DNA of 64,000 nucleotides from Monarcha castaneiventris obscurior (taxonomy: Eukaryota > Chordata > Aves > Passeriformes > Monarchidae), in contig JAMPIT010000575.1 in assembly GCA_026261815.1 (NCBI GenBank), positions 42,075,501 through 42,139,500 on the forward strand. Direction: 5' to 3'. A model generated the notes under the pieces. It worked only from the letters and a program-made list of their open reading frames with translations. It made no database searches and had not been told where the DNA came from. Every line of letters starts with the position of its first letter. Within the stretch, counting starts at the first letter, position 1. Both the position numbers and the translations under genes were made by a program. Below, one piece after another: positions 1-11,400 of the stretch.

Positions 1-1540
1 TGGTATGTTTTCTCTTGATTTATTAGTCAAGGGCAGAAAAAGGTGCTTGAATTATCTTCTACAGGCTGAAGACACATGCTTATCTTGGAAGGAAAACACC
101 CCAAACAACCTTATTGTATTTTATGAGCATAGATTCCTTCAATACCTTCATACCACATACTTTCCAACTTCCCATATCACCAGTATCAGATAAGCTAACA
201 AATAGAAAGTATTTTATGAAATTTAAAGACTGTTTGAATAAGATGTGATAAAGAAGCAGAGTATCCCTAAATAGACTGATTTTTAAGACTCTCAAATCTG
301 ACAGATCAACACTGCTATTTATACATAAATTAAGCTTATGAATAGTCTACTGTGGTGATTTTAAAGTTTTTCACAATAATGTCCTTGAGATTTTTAGTCC
401 AAACACCTGAGAGCTTCTCAGAATTTAATTCAAACAATTGAAATATTCTATACCATTAAAACTCAGTTTTCCCACATTGAAAATACAGTGGTTTGTATTA
501 TTTATCTGTCCTTTTCCCTACTCTAAGTAAAAGTCTTTATTTTCCTTTGAAAAGTCATGGAAATGTACTTTGACATTATTCTGAGAGAAATTAAATTACT
601 TTTAGTAAATAACTGAGTACTTTTTTCTCTCCATCTCACCATGCTATCCTGGTACAACTTTTCATCCTCTTTTGAGTTAAATCAGCTATCTATGGTTAGT
701 CAAATTTAATGAGAAGTGTAGTAGAAGACATAAAAACATAAATTGCAATGTTCTCCAGATCTGTGTTTACACACAAATGCTCCGCTCTTGGTATTGACAG
801 TGGTGTATGGTCAGCTACTGCAGTTATTTCTCCAAATAATCCTAATTCAGTGGTTGCTTACAGAGGGTAGGAAGACTCAGTTCCAATCAAATTCCAAACC
901 AGAGAATAAAAGGAAAGAAAGAGCCACTATTGATCAAATTTACAGATTAACAAATTTAGGGGAGGCGTAGAAAGCAAAGGAGGGTCATCATTGTAGAAAG
1001 ATGTGGATTGTTTGTTTGTCTGAACATAATTTAATGTAGTTAAACATGAAGCCATCATTGTCTGTTCTGAAAATATTGTGACCTGCACAGGACTTTCTAG
1101 GGCATTTCCCTGATATAGCAGTTGTCCAACTGATGGTTACCCTCTTATCTGATTTTTTGTCCTTGGCCAATCATCCAGCAAAATATCAAGAAACATTTCA
1201 TTTTACCACTATATTTAGTAAAGTGAAACGACTCCTGGTTTATTTTAATCAGGACTAGTGGAAGAAATATGTAATTCACACCTCAGCAGATGTTTTCATA
1301 CCTCCAGCTACAGAAATCCAAATATTTTTAAATGTTCAATGGTATCCTCATTTGAATGAATGCAAACCTAATAAAATTTCAGCATGTTATATTTTTGATA
1401 ATCAAGCTTCATTCTGGGATTTTTCTTTGCATGGAGTGTTTCATTTCCACATAGTTGTATATAATATAAGGTGCTAAACCTGGTGTTCAGTGACAGGACC
1501 TATGGGAATTGTTCATAACTGCATCAGGCAAGCTTCAGAC
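1..1540. other. AT-rich non-coding DNA, nothing recognised
   Basis: Short open frames only (75 codons at most), with no recognisable domain, splice-bounded exon or repeat. Composition is AT-rich, as in most of the window. Confidence 0.6.
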
Positions 1541-1764
1541 TTAATATGATGGAACATTTCTTCACCAGGATGGTGGTCAAACACTGGAACAGTCCTCCTA
1601 GAGAGGTGTTCGGCACCCCAAGCCTGTCAGTGTTTCAGAGACATTTGGGCAATGCCTTTAGTAGTAACATGAATTAACTCTTGGTAGACCTGAAGTGATC
1701 AGACAAACCAACTAGATGATCACTGTAAGTTCTTCCAAATGGAACTATTCTATTCTATTATAAT
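1541..1764 (+). mobile_element. CR1 LINE, 5'-truncated 3' end
   Basis: The segment follows the CR1 3' end in order: a 'ttcttcacc..ggtggtcaaacactggaac' type block (1559-1590), a 'cccaagcctgtcag' block (1617-1630), then 'actagatgatcactgta' (1711-1727) and 'cttccaaatggaac' before the tail. It ends in a short ATTCT-type tandem tail (1745-1763), the hallmark of a CR1 terminus. The endonuclease and reverse-transcriptase regions are absent, as expected of a 5'-truncated target-primed insertion. The middle section and the pentanucleotide tail differ from the copies at 17.9, 18.8 and 46.5 kb, which suggests a different CR1 subfamily. Non-functional. Confidence 0.85.
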
Positions 1765-2140
1765 CAACTAGTCCCTGTATTCTCCTAGGAAACAATTTCT
1801 TCCCATTGTCCAAATTATTACATTAATTATATCAATAACAATATTCAGACATTACACTGTGCAAAAGAAAACAGCACACATCCTTTTGCTAACTTTGTAC
1901 ATTTATTAAAAAGAAACTTTTTTTGCTTTATAATCAGAAACTTAAGGAAGAAAACATTGCGCTATTTATTAATAAACTAAATTACCAATTCTACCAAAAA
2001 AAAAAAAATATTTAATGCAAATATAATTCTAGAAAACATTTTGTTATGGTATTTATACCATTTTTATCCTTTTAAAAGCATATAAAAAGATGAAAAAACT
2101 TTTATGTCACCATGTCTTGAAGGATCTTATGACATTGTAA
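1765..2140. other. AT-rich spacer between two CR1 fragments
   Basis: No gene or repeat recognised apart from a poly(A) run of about a dozen bases near 1996-2008. Confidence 0.55.
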
Positions 2141-2410
2141 AATCATAAAGTCGTTCAAACTGGAAGGGACTCCCAGGTGGTCCCTGGTCCAACCTCCTGC
2201 TCACAGCAGGGTCAGCTATTGGGTCAGAACAGGTTGGTCCAGCTGGGGCTTAAAAGTTCAAGTTCTGAGACTGCATAATGTGGGCAGCCTGTGCCACTGT
2301 CTGAATGTCCTCGTGGGAACAATCTTGTCCATCCAGCCTGAACTGAGTTTTGAAACGACCCTCTTTGTCCCCTGTCCTGGCACCAGGTACTGATCTAGAC
2401 TGCCTGTCTC
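2141..2410 (-). mobile_element. CR1 LINE 3' fragment, antisense
   Basis: Read on the + strand it starts with the reverse complement of a CR1 tail ('aatcataaag', 2141-2150). It continues with 'ctggaagggactccc' and 'gtccaacctcctgctcacagc', and then blocks related to 'cctgtgccactgtctga' and 'tgtccatccagcctgaac'. That order matches a CR1 3' end on the minus strand. It lies about 380 bases from the sense copy at 1.54-1.76 kb but is a different subfamily and an independent insertion. The open frame at 2258-2497 on the minus strand is a by-product of this repeat. Confidence 0.8.
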
Positions 2411-2954
2411 CTCCTCAGCACTTGAATTTTGGTTCAATGTGTTGAGTGTTTTATTGCAATAAAACATTCTTGTATTTTGCATATAAAAACTAGCCACTTT
2501 GATAAATATAAGAGAGCCCTTCCACTGGCAACCATTTTAGAATCACATTCACTGATTTTCATTACAGATTTTGGTGGCACCTATCCATAATATCTATAAA
2601 CATTCATGTCAATTTAACACAGAACAGCTTCATGGCTAAACATCGGCAGAGCTATCTGCCTAGTTTAAAAAAGGAAAGTTTATGGCATGACCTGATAACA
2701 GGAGGACAAAATATGGATGTCTTCTTCGATCCAGCAGAGCACAACAAAAGCCCAGGGCTGAATGTTGAAACCATGCTAATTCACGCCAGAAATAAGGTAT
2801 ACACTTTTAACACTGGAGATAACTAATGTTTCAAATAACCTGCCTGAGGTCATGGCATATTCTTCTGGAAATATTAAACAAGACTGAATGCTTTCTCCCT
2901 TAAAATATATACACTTCAAACAGGAATTAAATCAGGAGCATCCTGTGACTTATG
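2411..2954. other. Non-coding DNA, nothing recognised
   Basis: Contains a 64-codon + strand frame (2632-2826) with no recognisable similarity and no supporting gene structure. I treat it as chance. Confidence 0.5.
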
Positions 2955-3018
2955 TTAAGCAGGGGGTCAGACTAGATGATCACAATAGTCCCTTCTGGCC
3001 TTAACGTCTATGAATCTA
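2955..3018 (+). mobile_element. Old CR1-type LINE 3' terminus
   Basis: A short stretch reads 'ggtcagactagatgatcac', then 'cccttctggcctta' and 'tctatgaatct'. This is the 3' end of a CR1-type element resembling copies common in turtles and crocodilians rather than the young avian types elsewhere in this window. Only the last 60 or so bases are recognisable. The likely reading is an ancient insertion predating the avian CR1 expansions; age is inferred from sequence type alone. Confidence 0.65.
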
Positions 3019-3403
3019 AATGGAACATAGCACCAGGAGAACTCAAATCCCCTCACAGATTTAATAAAAGCCAAGAGCACATGACTGACCCAGAGGCAAT
3101 TTTGAGAGTTGCTAGCATGACCGGCTGCTCATAATGTAGGGCTCTGCCAAGTGGCCAGACACCGGCACTGATAGGACATATTTCAACCCCTGACATCTGG
3201 GATTTCAGGTAGCTCTGTGCATCACATGCAGCTCTGGCTAAGGACTACAGAAGACAAGGAAAGCTTTAAGTCATTAGCAAACTGATTCTTTTAAAGAAAC
3301 AAAGAGAAGAAAATTCAGCTTGCTTGAATTTTATCTCTTCCTAAATTAAATAAAAGGATTCATTAATTGAGAGTTGCAGAATTCTTTTTGTTTTTAAACT
3401 TAT
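3019..3403. other. Non-coding DNA, nothing recognised
   Basis: No open frame of note and no repeat recognised. A moderately GC-rich patch sits at about 3110-3240. Confidence 0.5.
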
Positions 3404-3500
3404 TGTCATGGTTTAATACCAGCCAGCAACTAAGCCCCATACAGCCATTTGCTCACTCCCTTGGGTGGGATGGGGAGAGAAGCAGAAGGGTAAAAGTGAC
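3404..3500. mobile_element. Avian ERV LTR fragment (terminal part)
   Basis: Begins 'tgtcatggtttaataccagc' (3404-3423), followed by 'cagcaactaagcccca', 'gctcactccc', 'gggtgggatggggagagaag' and 'gggtaaaagtga'. This is the characteristic terminal block of a common neoavian endogenous-retrovirus LTR and starts with the expected TG. Only about 95 bases survive before similarity is lost. No internal retroviral sequence is attached. Transcriptional orientation was not determined. Confidence 0.75.
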
Positions 3501-4844
3501 CACACTTATAGCAGCATACTTCTAAATAAATATCTAGCAGTTATGAACAATACTTAACAAATATATTCATATCCTAACACTGTTATTTATTTTGAATTTT
3601 TAGCTGAAAATCTTATTAATAACTGCAGTAAAAAGCATAGAGGAAGAAGACGTAGCTATAGCTGATAGAGCATCTGAGCCTGGATTTTTCATTTCCATAT
3701 CTCTGTACACAACGCATGAGCCAATTTTTACTGCTTAATAGTTACTTTTTTTTTTTTTTTCCGACCAGTTCTATTCATTTCTTGCATACTGGAAACTCTT
3801 CACTAATTTCCACATATTTATCTCTCATTTACAATGAGATAACTCCCAGAAACCGAGGAGGAGACTGATTTAATCTAAATTTAAAAGTACCCAGCACAAA
3901 TGTCTGGTTTTTGGTTTAGTCATCCTAGGCTCCCTCAGAAATCAGAGAATTAGCACTTTTCAAGTGTGAGTTGTCTTATCTGCTGTAGATGTATATTTGA
4001 GAATGAGAATAATCTTTTAGATTAGTAGTCTTCAGTCTGGAAAACTGACAACAGAGAGAAAGAATGTGAAATGCTTAAGGGCTACAAAATCATGAATGGC
4101 CTGCAAAAAGGTGAAATGAGATCAGCTGTTTAGTATTTCTAAAAAAAAATTTAAAAAATTAAAAATACATGACATTAAACAAAGATGACTACAGCTTCAT
4201 TAAATCAACAACACTGAAAAGGAACAAAAGGAAGTGGAATGAAATAAACCATCCATGGAACTCCATGCCAAAGTGCTTAAAGAGTGTATGGATGTTAAAA
4301 AAAGACTGTACAAATAGATGTAAAATAAATAATTTTCAAATTGCTAAAATCTCAAAATTACATGCACAGGACGAAAACTCTTTGAGTTGAAATAGCCAGA
4401 GACCAGAAAAGCAATCAGGAAAAGCACCATCTATATGCTTACTGTTCCCTGAGGTAGGTGAACATTTGGTCAGCCTAAACGTGGTTCTGTTATACTCATA
4501 CATTGACTATAATGGATGGAGTGGAGAGAGTTTGAGAAGAAAGTTAAAATCTACGCTGCAGATGACTGTATTTGATCAGATGAAATCCACAGAGTGATTT
4601 TGCAAACAAAATCAGCTAAGGTTTAAAATAGGTCATATGTGGAAGAAGAAGGAAAATTGGCCAGTAAGTTGCTGGATTTAGCAATTTTGTAGTTAAACCA
4701 ACTTCCCATGACAGTTCTGCTTGTACCTGGTCTTGCAGTCCACTAATATAATCAGAGGGCTATTGACTTTTCAAATAATAACCTTTCTAGTTCTTGAAAT
4801 CTGAAATTGGATGGCGTTTTCCACCACAGGTTAAAAAGGACTGC
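3501..4844. other. AT-rich non-coding DNA
   Basis: No exon or repeat family recognised. Holds a 15-base T run at 3746-3760 and an A-rich patch near 4140-4167. The 73-codon frame at 4169-4390 has no recognisable features. Confidence 0.55.
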
Positions 4845-4920
4845 TGAGGGTTAACCAGCACTGGCAGCTAAACCCCAGCAGGATGAGAAGACAATCAGAA
4901 GGGCAAAAGTGAGAAAAAGT
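4845..4920. mobile_element. Degraded copy of the same ERV LTR end
   Basis: 'gggttaaccagcactggcag', 'ctaaaccccag', 'ggatgagaag' and 'aagggcaaaagtgagaaaa' occur in the same order as in the LTR fragment at 3404-3500, with internal losses. It is more degraded and lacks the intact TG start. It may be an independent insertion or a detached piece of the neighbouring copy. Confidence 0.6.
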
Positions 4921-5309
4921 ATTTACATAGCCCACCAGAGGGACCAGATTTTCTGTTATTTGCAAAATGAGATTCAGCTCAATAGACACCTCAGTTTTAA
5001 CTTAAACTAGATTAATTTCAGCTTCACTTCTGTCCTTTTCAGTAAAGGTTAAAATTATCTGTGTTAATATGTTTTGGAGGGTAGGGAGGTGTATGTCCAT
5101 ACACATCCACGCAGTGTCTGAACAGAGGAAATAAGGTTCATTTCTACTATCTTCCTGTCAAGATATGACTCTCCTCCACACCCGTATTAGAGTTTAAAAA
5201 AATGTAGTATGTTCATCTATGAACTTAGAAGAGCATCTCAGGAGATTATTTCAATTACTCTAAACCTTGACTATCATTTTCAGATACCTAATATTGCACA
5301 CATAAAAAC
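4921..5309. other. Non-coding DNA, nothing recognised
   Basis: No coding or repeat signal that I can support. Confidence 0.5.
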
Positions 5310-5470
5310 CTCCATGTTGTCTCCACTTTCCTCTGACTCCTGGATGTCTACCCGACTCCTGTCAGATCTTGTAACTCAGCTTGACACGTACATATCATCA
5401 TATTCTCTTTGGCCTTAATTGACTACTGTAATGGAAGTCCTGGCAAGAAGCAATGTAGCCTTTGAGAGCA
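5310..5470 (+). mobile_element. Possible ancient L2-like LINE remnant
   Basis: One frame reads SDSWMSTRLLSDL (about 5332-5370) and, after a frame change, LIDYCNGSPGK (about 5413-5445). Non-LTR reverse transcriptases of the L2/CR1-like group carry a 'WMS..LKLN' block followed downstream by an 'LDYCNSLL.GLP' block, so the order and residues fit. The spacing is too short, implying a deletion, and the frame is broken. By-eye resemblance could be coincidence. Confidence 0.28.
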
Positions 5471-8400
5471 GAATAAGAAAAGTGTTCAAGGGGCTCTGCA
5501 GAATTCGGGTCTCTCTCCATGGTCCATTCTCACAATGTTTCCTTGATTTCCTGATGGACCAGAGAAAGAAATCTGAGCAGTGTCAGCAGCCATGGGCTGC
5601 TGCACGCTTTGCTTCCTTCTTACCTTTCTCTCTCCTCTCTAAAACTGTGTCAGATGTATAATGAAGCTCAGTATAGTCTGCAGGATCCAGAATAATATAT
5701 CCTGTATTTATACTGTGATGATGCTGCCATATAAGCCAAGATAAAAGATACTTTATACATATAATGCATGCCATTCTTGAACAGTTGAATTATAGTTTCC
5801 TTTAATCAAAAATTAAAATGAAACTAAAATATGTAGCAACATTGCTCAGATCAGATCTTCTGAACTGATCAAGTTGATTTTTTCATACAGAGATTTGATA
5901 CATTTAACCACAGAAAAGCTTAAAGCAAGTGACAAAAACCATCCTCCAGACTTCCATATGCTTTTAAACCAAATGTGAAATGAAAAAAAAAACCACCTTT
6001 ATAGTATATTTTGAAGGATAGATGACTATACCTATTGTAACAAGTCTCAGTGTGTTTCAAAAATGTTCAGCATCACAGAACATGAAGAAGTAAATATATC
6101 TTCAGCTGGAAGCAGAGGAGGGAGGTATTTAAGATAGTGACTTTTGGTATGCAAAACAAATTCTTCTTTGACATTTTAGATTGAAACGGATATAAATAAA
6201 CAAGCAGTTTTTTTGACAAAATGTCTGTGTTTCTCAAGCAGATTTATGGAACACATGAGATGATCACTGGAAAATTATGGTATGCTGTAGACTACATGGA
6301 AAGATATTCTGCTGTAACAAATAGAACAACATTGTGAATAGAGATGGTGGAAAATATCCTTTAGTGGTTTTTAGTGACAACCAATGCAGTTTAGGGTTTT
6401 TCTGTATCTCACTATTGCTCATGCAGTTTGAGTGCTAGATGATAAAGAAGCTAACATAAGGATTTATGAGGAAATAACAATGCTGATTTTTCTGATGATG
6501 TTACCTGTCTCAGTTTGCGTATTGATGATAAATAAAAGACTCATCAAAGAGCGAGCAAATCAAAACAAAACAGTTTGTTGGTTTCATCAATGAAAGGAAG
6601 ACAAAAAATATGGTTATTAATGTCCCAAAAGGAGCATAACTTCAGAAGGAGAAAAATTAAAAGAAATAAGTCTGTTTTCCTATAAAGATTGGAGCCTTGC
6701 AATGCAAATGAAACTGTGGTAGAAATCCAGCAATGATGACCAAATGCTTCTACTTGTTTTTATAACCTTGAAAAGATTTGGAAAAACAGAATGATTAACA
6801 TTGTCCCAAAAATGATTTTTCAAAACTGTCATCTTTATGAAATAAAGACATCATAAAGACTTTAAGTTCTTTTTAGGAGAAACTATTAACTAATTCAAAC
6901 CCTTTGATTGAAGGAGTTTAGGAAAACTTAGTCAGAAGCTCATTACACTGTAATTTCTACGGTAAGAACCCAAAGTCATTAATCAACCATGAAGGAAGAA
7001 TGAAGACCAACATATTCAGGATAAGCTTTAGGAGTTATATCAAGATGACCTTTATGTCAAGCAGTAACACGAACACCATTCAGAAGTAGAAGATGAATGA
7101 GAGCTAAGAAAATATAAGAGACAATAGGGAAAGAAGCCCAGTCCATCAACATGACACTAAAAACCTGAAAACCATCATAAAAATAATGAAATAACTTGAC
7201 GAAACCAGGGTCCAGCCCACAGGATTGTGCAGAAAAATAGACAAAGAAAATAGAAAAATACTTTTCTTCACCAATGATATTATAAAAGGTTTCAGCTCTT
7301 CAAGGAGAGCCAAATAATCCTTTTAAATTTTATGATTATTTTCATACTATTCACAGTTCAACTGTGCCTGTAGTCCTTCCCCAGCATGTTGATTTTACTT
7401 AAGAAATACTAATCAGCAAATTAGTTTTTAAAAAGCCAACTATGACACAAGACACTGTGAAGGGACACAAGGGATTCCTTCATGACCCCCTACCACTCAG
7501 GTTTAAGAAGCAGTGCGAAGTGTAATGAAGAGATGTTCTGAGTCAGCTTTTCCTTATTTCCCTTGGGGTCTTTGATCCAGTAGCAAAAGTAGTCTGCCCG
7601 CTAACATCTAGGAGAACAAAAAAAAGAGTCTTGCCAGCAAAACCACATCAGAACAAGAGTCCATGCTGTGTACTAAAGGATTCTCTCTCTGTTACAAAAT
7701 GTGTCAATTTTTTTAACCCACTGTTTTCAAACAAATATATTCAAAATATTATCCAAAGCTGATGTTTTACTATTTTGTATTTGATTTTAATTTCAAGTAG
7801 TGTATTCAGTATTCTGCGTTTGCTCAACATCAATATTTGAATAGTCATTCAGAGATACGTGCTAAAGCCATGGCCAATCAAGCCTGGCTGATGTTATACA
7901 TCCATTTAAACCTGACCTTCAACTGCTCTCTCTGATCAGCCCGTGTCTTCACTGTTCTTCAACTAATGGATTTTTAGCACCACATGTGAAGTCTGGAATG
8001 TGCATCAGCATCTTTTACATTCACTCTCTCTAGCAGACAGAGGAAAATATCTGACTAAAAATGCCTAAATGGATTCAGCTGTACAAACAACCTATTCATT
8101 TGCATGGGGGAAACTGAATGACAGAGCTAAGTTTAAATGTGGCAGACTGCCAACTTAATTGAAACTAATAAATACACTTACCAAGGGCAGCAGACATCCA
8201 GTTTATTGTCTGAGGTTTTTTTGTTCCTACAAATTCTGCTCAATGAAAGCTGGTTAAATCTTCATGTTTGACTAGAAAGTCCCTTTTTCCAGACTTTATT
8301 TTTATTGAACTTCTTTATATTTGCCACAAGTGTATTGGGTGTTCCTTTAAAGCCCTCAAACAGATACAGAAAAATACATTGAGTATGAGGAGGAAGGAAG

Positions 8401-11400
8401 TTCACTGTAAGATCGCTACATCTCCCTTTAGTACCTTTGAAAGTAAAAGTATGGATTTCCACAAAAAAAATTCACGTGATGTTCACATGTTGTCTTATTT
8501 TCAACTTAATAGAAACATATCAATGTAATATGTTATAATTTCATACTAAGCAGAGGTACATTTATACTGTATTAGTTTTCATCTGAGCAACTAGAAACAC
8601 TGTGGGGGATCTCTACAGTCTACATAGACTTTAAAGCACTTCTTTTCCCATGAATCTCTCTTCCTGCCTGCTGCCCATCTTCTATCACTACAGTTTAGTT
8701 TTAAACCTTTCTAGGAATTTTTTTACATGTAACTTCAAGCATGCAAAAAAGTCTTCCAGAGTTCAGTAGCAAAATTCTTGTGTGCATTGCCTGAATGATT
8801 GGTGACTTGCAATGTTAGGCTACTGGAAATGGGAGCTTGGCCACAAGCCCTGGGCAACAAGTAGACACAAAGGTAAATGAGCATGGGCAGCTAATGGTTA
8901 ACTACTACTGGTAGTTGAAAGAAGTCTGCTTTAAATGTGATGTGATGTGTTTGGGGTCCTCTGTGAAATTCATAGTCTTTAATTCTGACTACTGCTAAAA
9001 TCTTGGGGGGCTTTTACGTCTTTTTTGGCATGCATTACCGTGAATTTACTTTCTTGACTTTTATAGGTCAAAGTGCATGCCAAACCTTTCATTCAAAAGT
9101 ATATGTCTAATGGGATTTGCAGTCATGCAAAACTCTCATGAAAATTTATAATAGGAACCAAATACCTTAAAATCAAGGCACACAGAATTCAAGTCTATTA
9201 ACACACTGATAGCAGATAATGAAAATTCTGATATATAAATAACAGAGTTTAAGGACAAAGGGGTCTATTATACAATCTATTTTTATCTCCTACATTGCAC
9301 AGACTATAACTTTTCATCTAGTAATTTTCTGATCTTTGGATGAGCTACTGCTCTTCTTCTAAATAGACAAACAGCTTTCATATAAACTTTAGTGGCAGAT
9401 CTTCTGTCTGAACTCCTTGTAGTAGTTCTAGTAGTTAATCGCACTGATTGTCTCAAAGATACTGATTTCTGGCCTGAACTTACCTAGTGCTCTCTGTCAG
9501 CCTTTCTATGTCAGCATGCCTTTGCTTTGTCAGATAGCTCTTTGCACAGTAGTACTCTCATCATTTCATGACTACTAAATCTCTTCTTTGATAAATTAAA
9601 TTAAATGGAGAGAGAGATGTCTTGTCCTACAAAGATGTACAAAAAAGTGGGATTTTCTTCTATATTTGTTCTGACTCCCTTTAATAGGGACTATTGAAGC
9701 ATTGATTTAATCAGTTTATGTGGCACAGAAATTGGCCTAGTAACTCTGTACATAACATTCTCCTTCTATGCCAGCAATTACCTCAGCCACAACTGGGTAA
9801 AGTGCATACCAGGCCAGTATGACCTATATTCCTGGTTACTAGGCATATGGACTTATATTTGGCTTAAAATGAGAAAAGCACATCAAGGGACTCTTACAAA
9901 CCAATTTTTACACATGATTATTCCTTTTCTCTCAGCCAGTTTCATTCATCTGCAAATTACATTACATTTTTATGTTTCCTTCCAGTAAAGTACTTGATTA
10001 GCACTGGGCCAAAGAGAGATTCTTCCTGATTGTCATCCAAACTTTATCAGCTGAAGATGCCCATATCCTCCACCAGCTGTTACATGCAAATTAAAGCCTG
10101 GATTGCTTATATTCTCCACGAATTTCTTCATTCAGATTGAACAGTCAGGCCTCAAGGAGAGTATACCATACCAAACCCTATGTACAGTTTATATGGGCTA
10201 CAGTAATAAACCCTAGATATGAAGGCAAGAATTTGTTCTTAGTTTAGTTCATATTAAAACAATCTTATAAAATAATTATTAGTCTGGTTATAATGACAGT
10301 AAAACTTACCATTCAAATGATCTAATTTTTACCTCCCTTTCTCCAAAATAATTTAGCCTAAATTGATACAAACAGACTTCTGCTGTCCCCTCTTTCTCTG
10401 ATACTGTGCTCAGCCTTTCACATCTGCAGTAAATCCTAAGCTTCATAAAAGGTTCTTGTCAAGAACTGGAGGGGGGATGAGTCATCTCTAACCCCAGCTC
10501 TTACCACACTTTTTAAAGAGTTGTGATACTGATGTTGTCGTCATCTTAGATGCTGTCTGCTTTAAGTAATTTTTTATATTTTTGCAAAAATCACCTTAAC
10601 TTTTTATTTTTCTGTCTATTATCCCTAAATCCAGTTTTACCCAGTTTCTAGGTTGCATTCCTTTAATAATCAGTGAGTGATCAATCATTCGTGGCCTGCA
10701 TTTAGAGCTTTTCCATCATCTTGTGCTTACATTTTCAAGGCCTTATAATACTTTGTTTTGAGCCCCCATTGCAATCTTTTTATTCAGCATCCCCTATGCT
10801 TCTCTCAGTTCAAACAGCTAATGTTTATTAGCTCAGCACAGGACCACACAGATCCTTGCCCTGGGGCCATTAACAGCACATTTTACAAAAGCAGCAATGT
10901 GGACACTGTGCTCTGATACCTGCTGACTATCAGTATCAATCAGTTATGGCAATAATACCAGTACATTTTTTTTAAATTATATAATCTATAGCTGGAGTTG
11001 AGTCCTCTAGAAGTTACAAAAACCCCTGACATGGTTTGAAAAATATTTGTCTACAATTAATCACAAAATCTGAAGTAGCTACTGAGCTGAAGTCTGTAGA
11101 TTAACTTTACATCTATGCAACTCAAAGAAACATTTTGCTGCAGGGAACTTGCTCAAAGAAATACTTTGTTAGAGAATTTTTTAATAAAGTAAATATAAAA
11201 TAAGCAGATACATCAACTAGCAAACTTTAGAGACACAAGTTAGATTAAAACCTATATTTTATGAATGTCTGAATACCACACAACATTGGTAGGCTTATTA
11301 GATTTCAAACATAATCATTGCAACAAATACTTACTGTCATAAACCTGCAGTTGTTTTTGGTATCAGCTCAGTTCCCTAGATGCAGAAAATACAACTTTTT

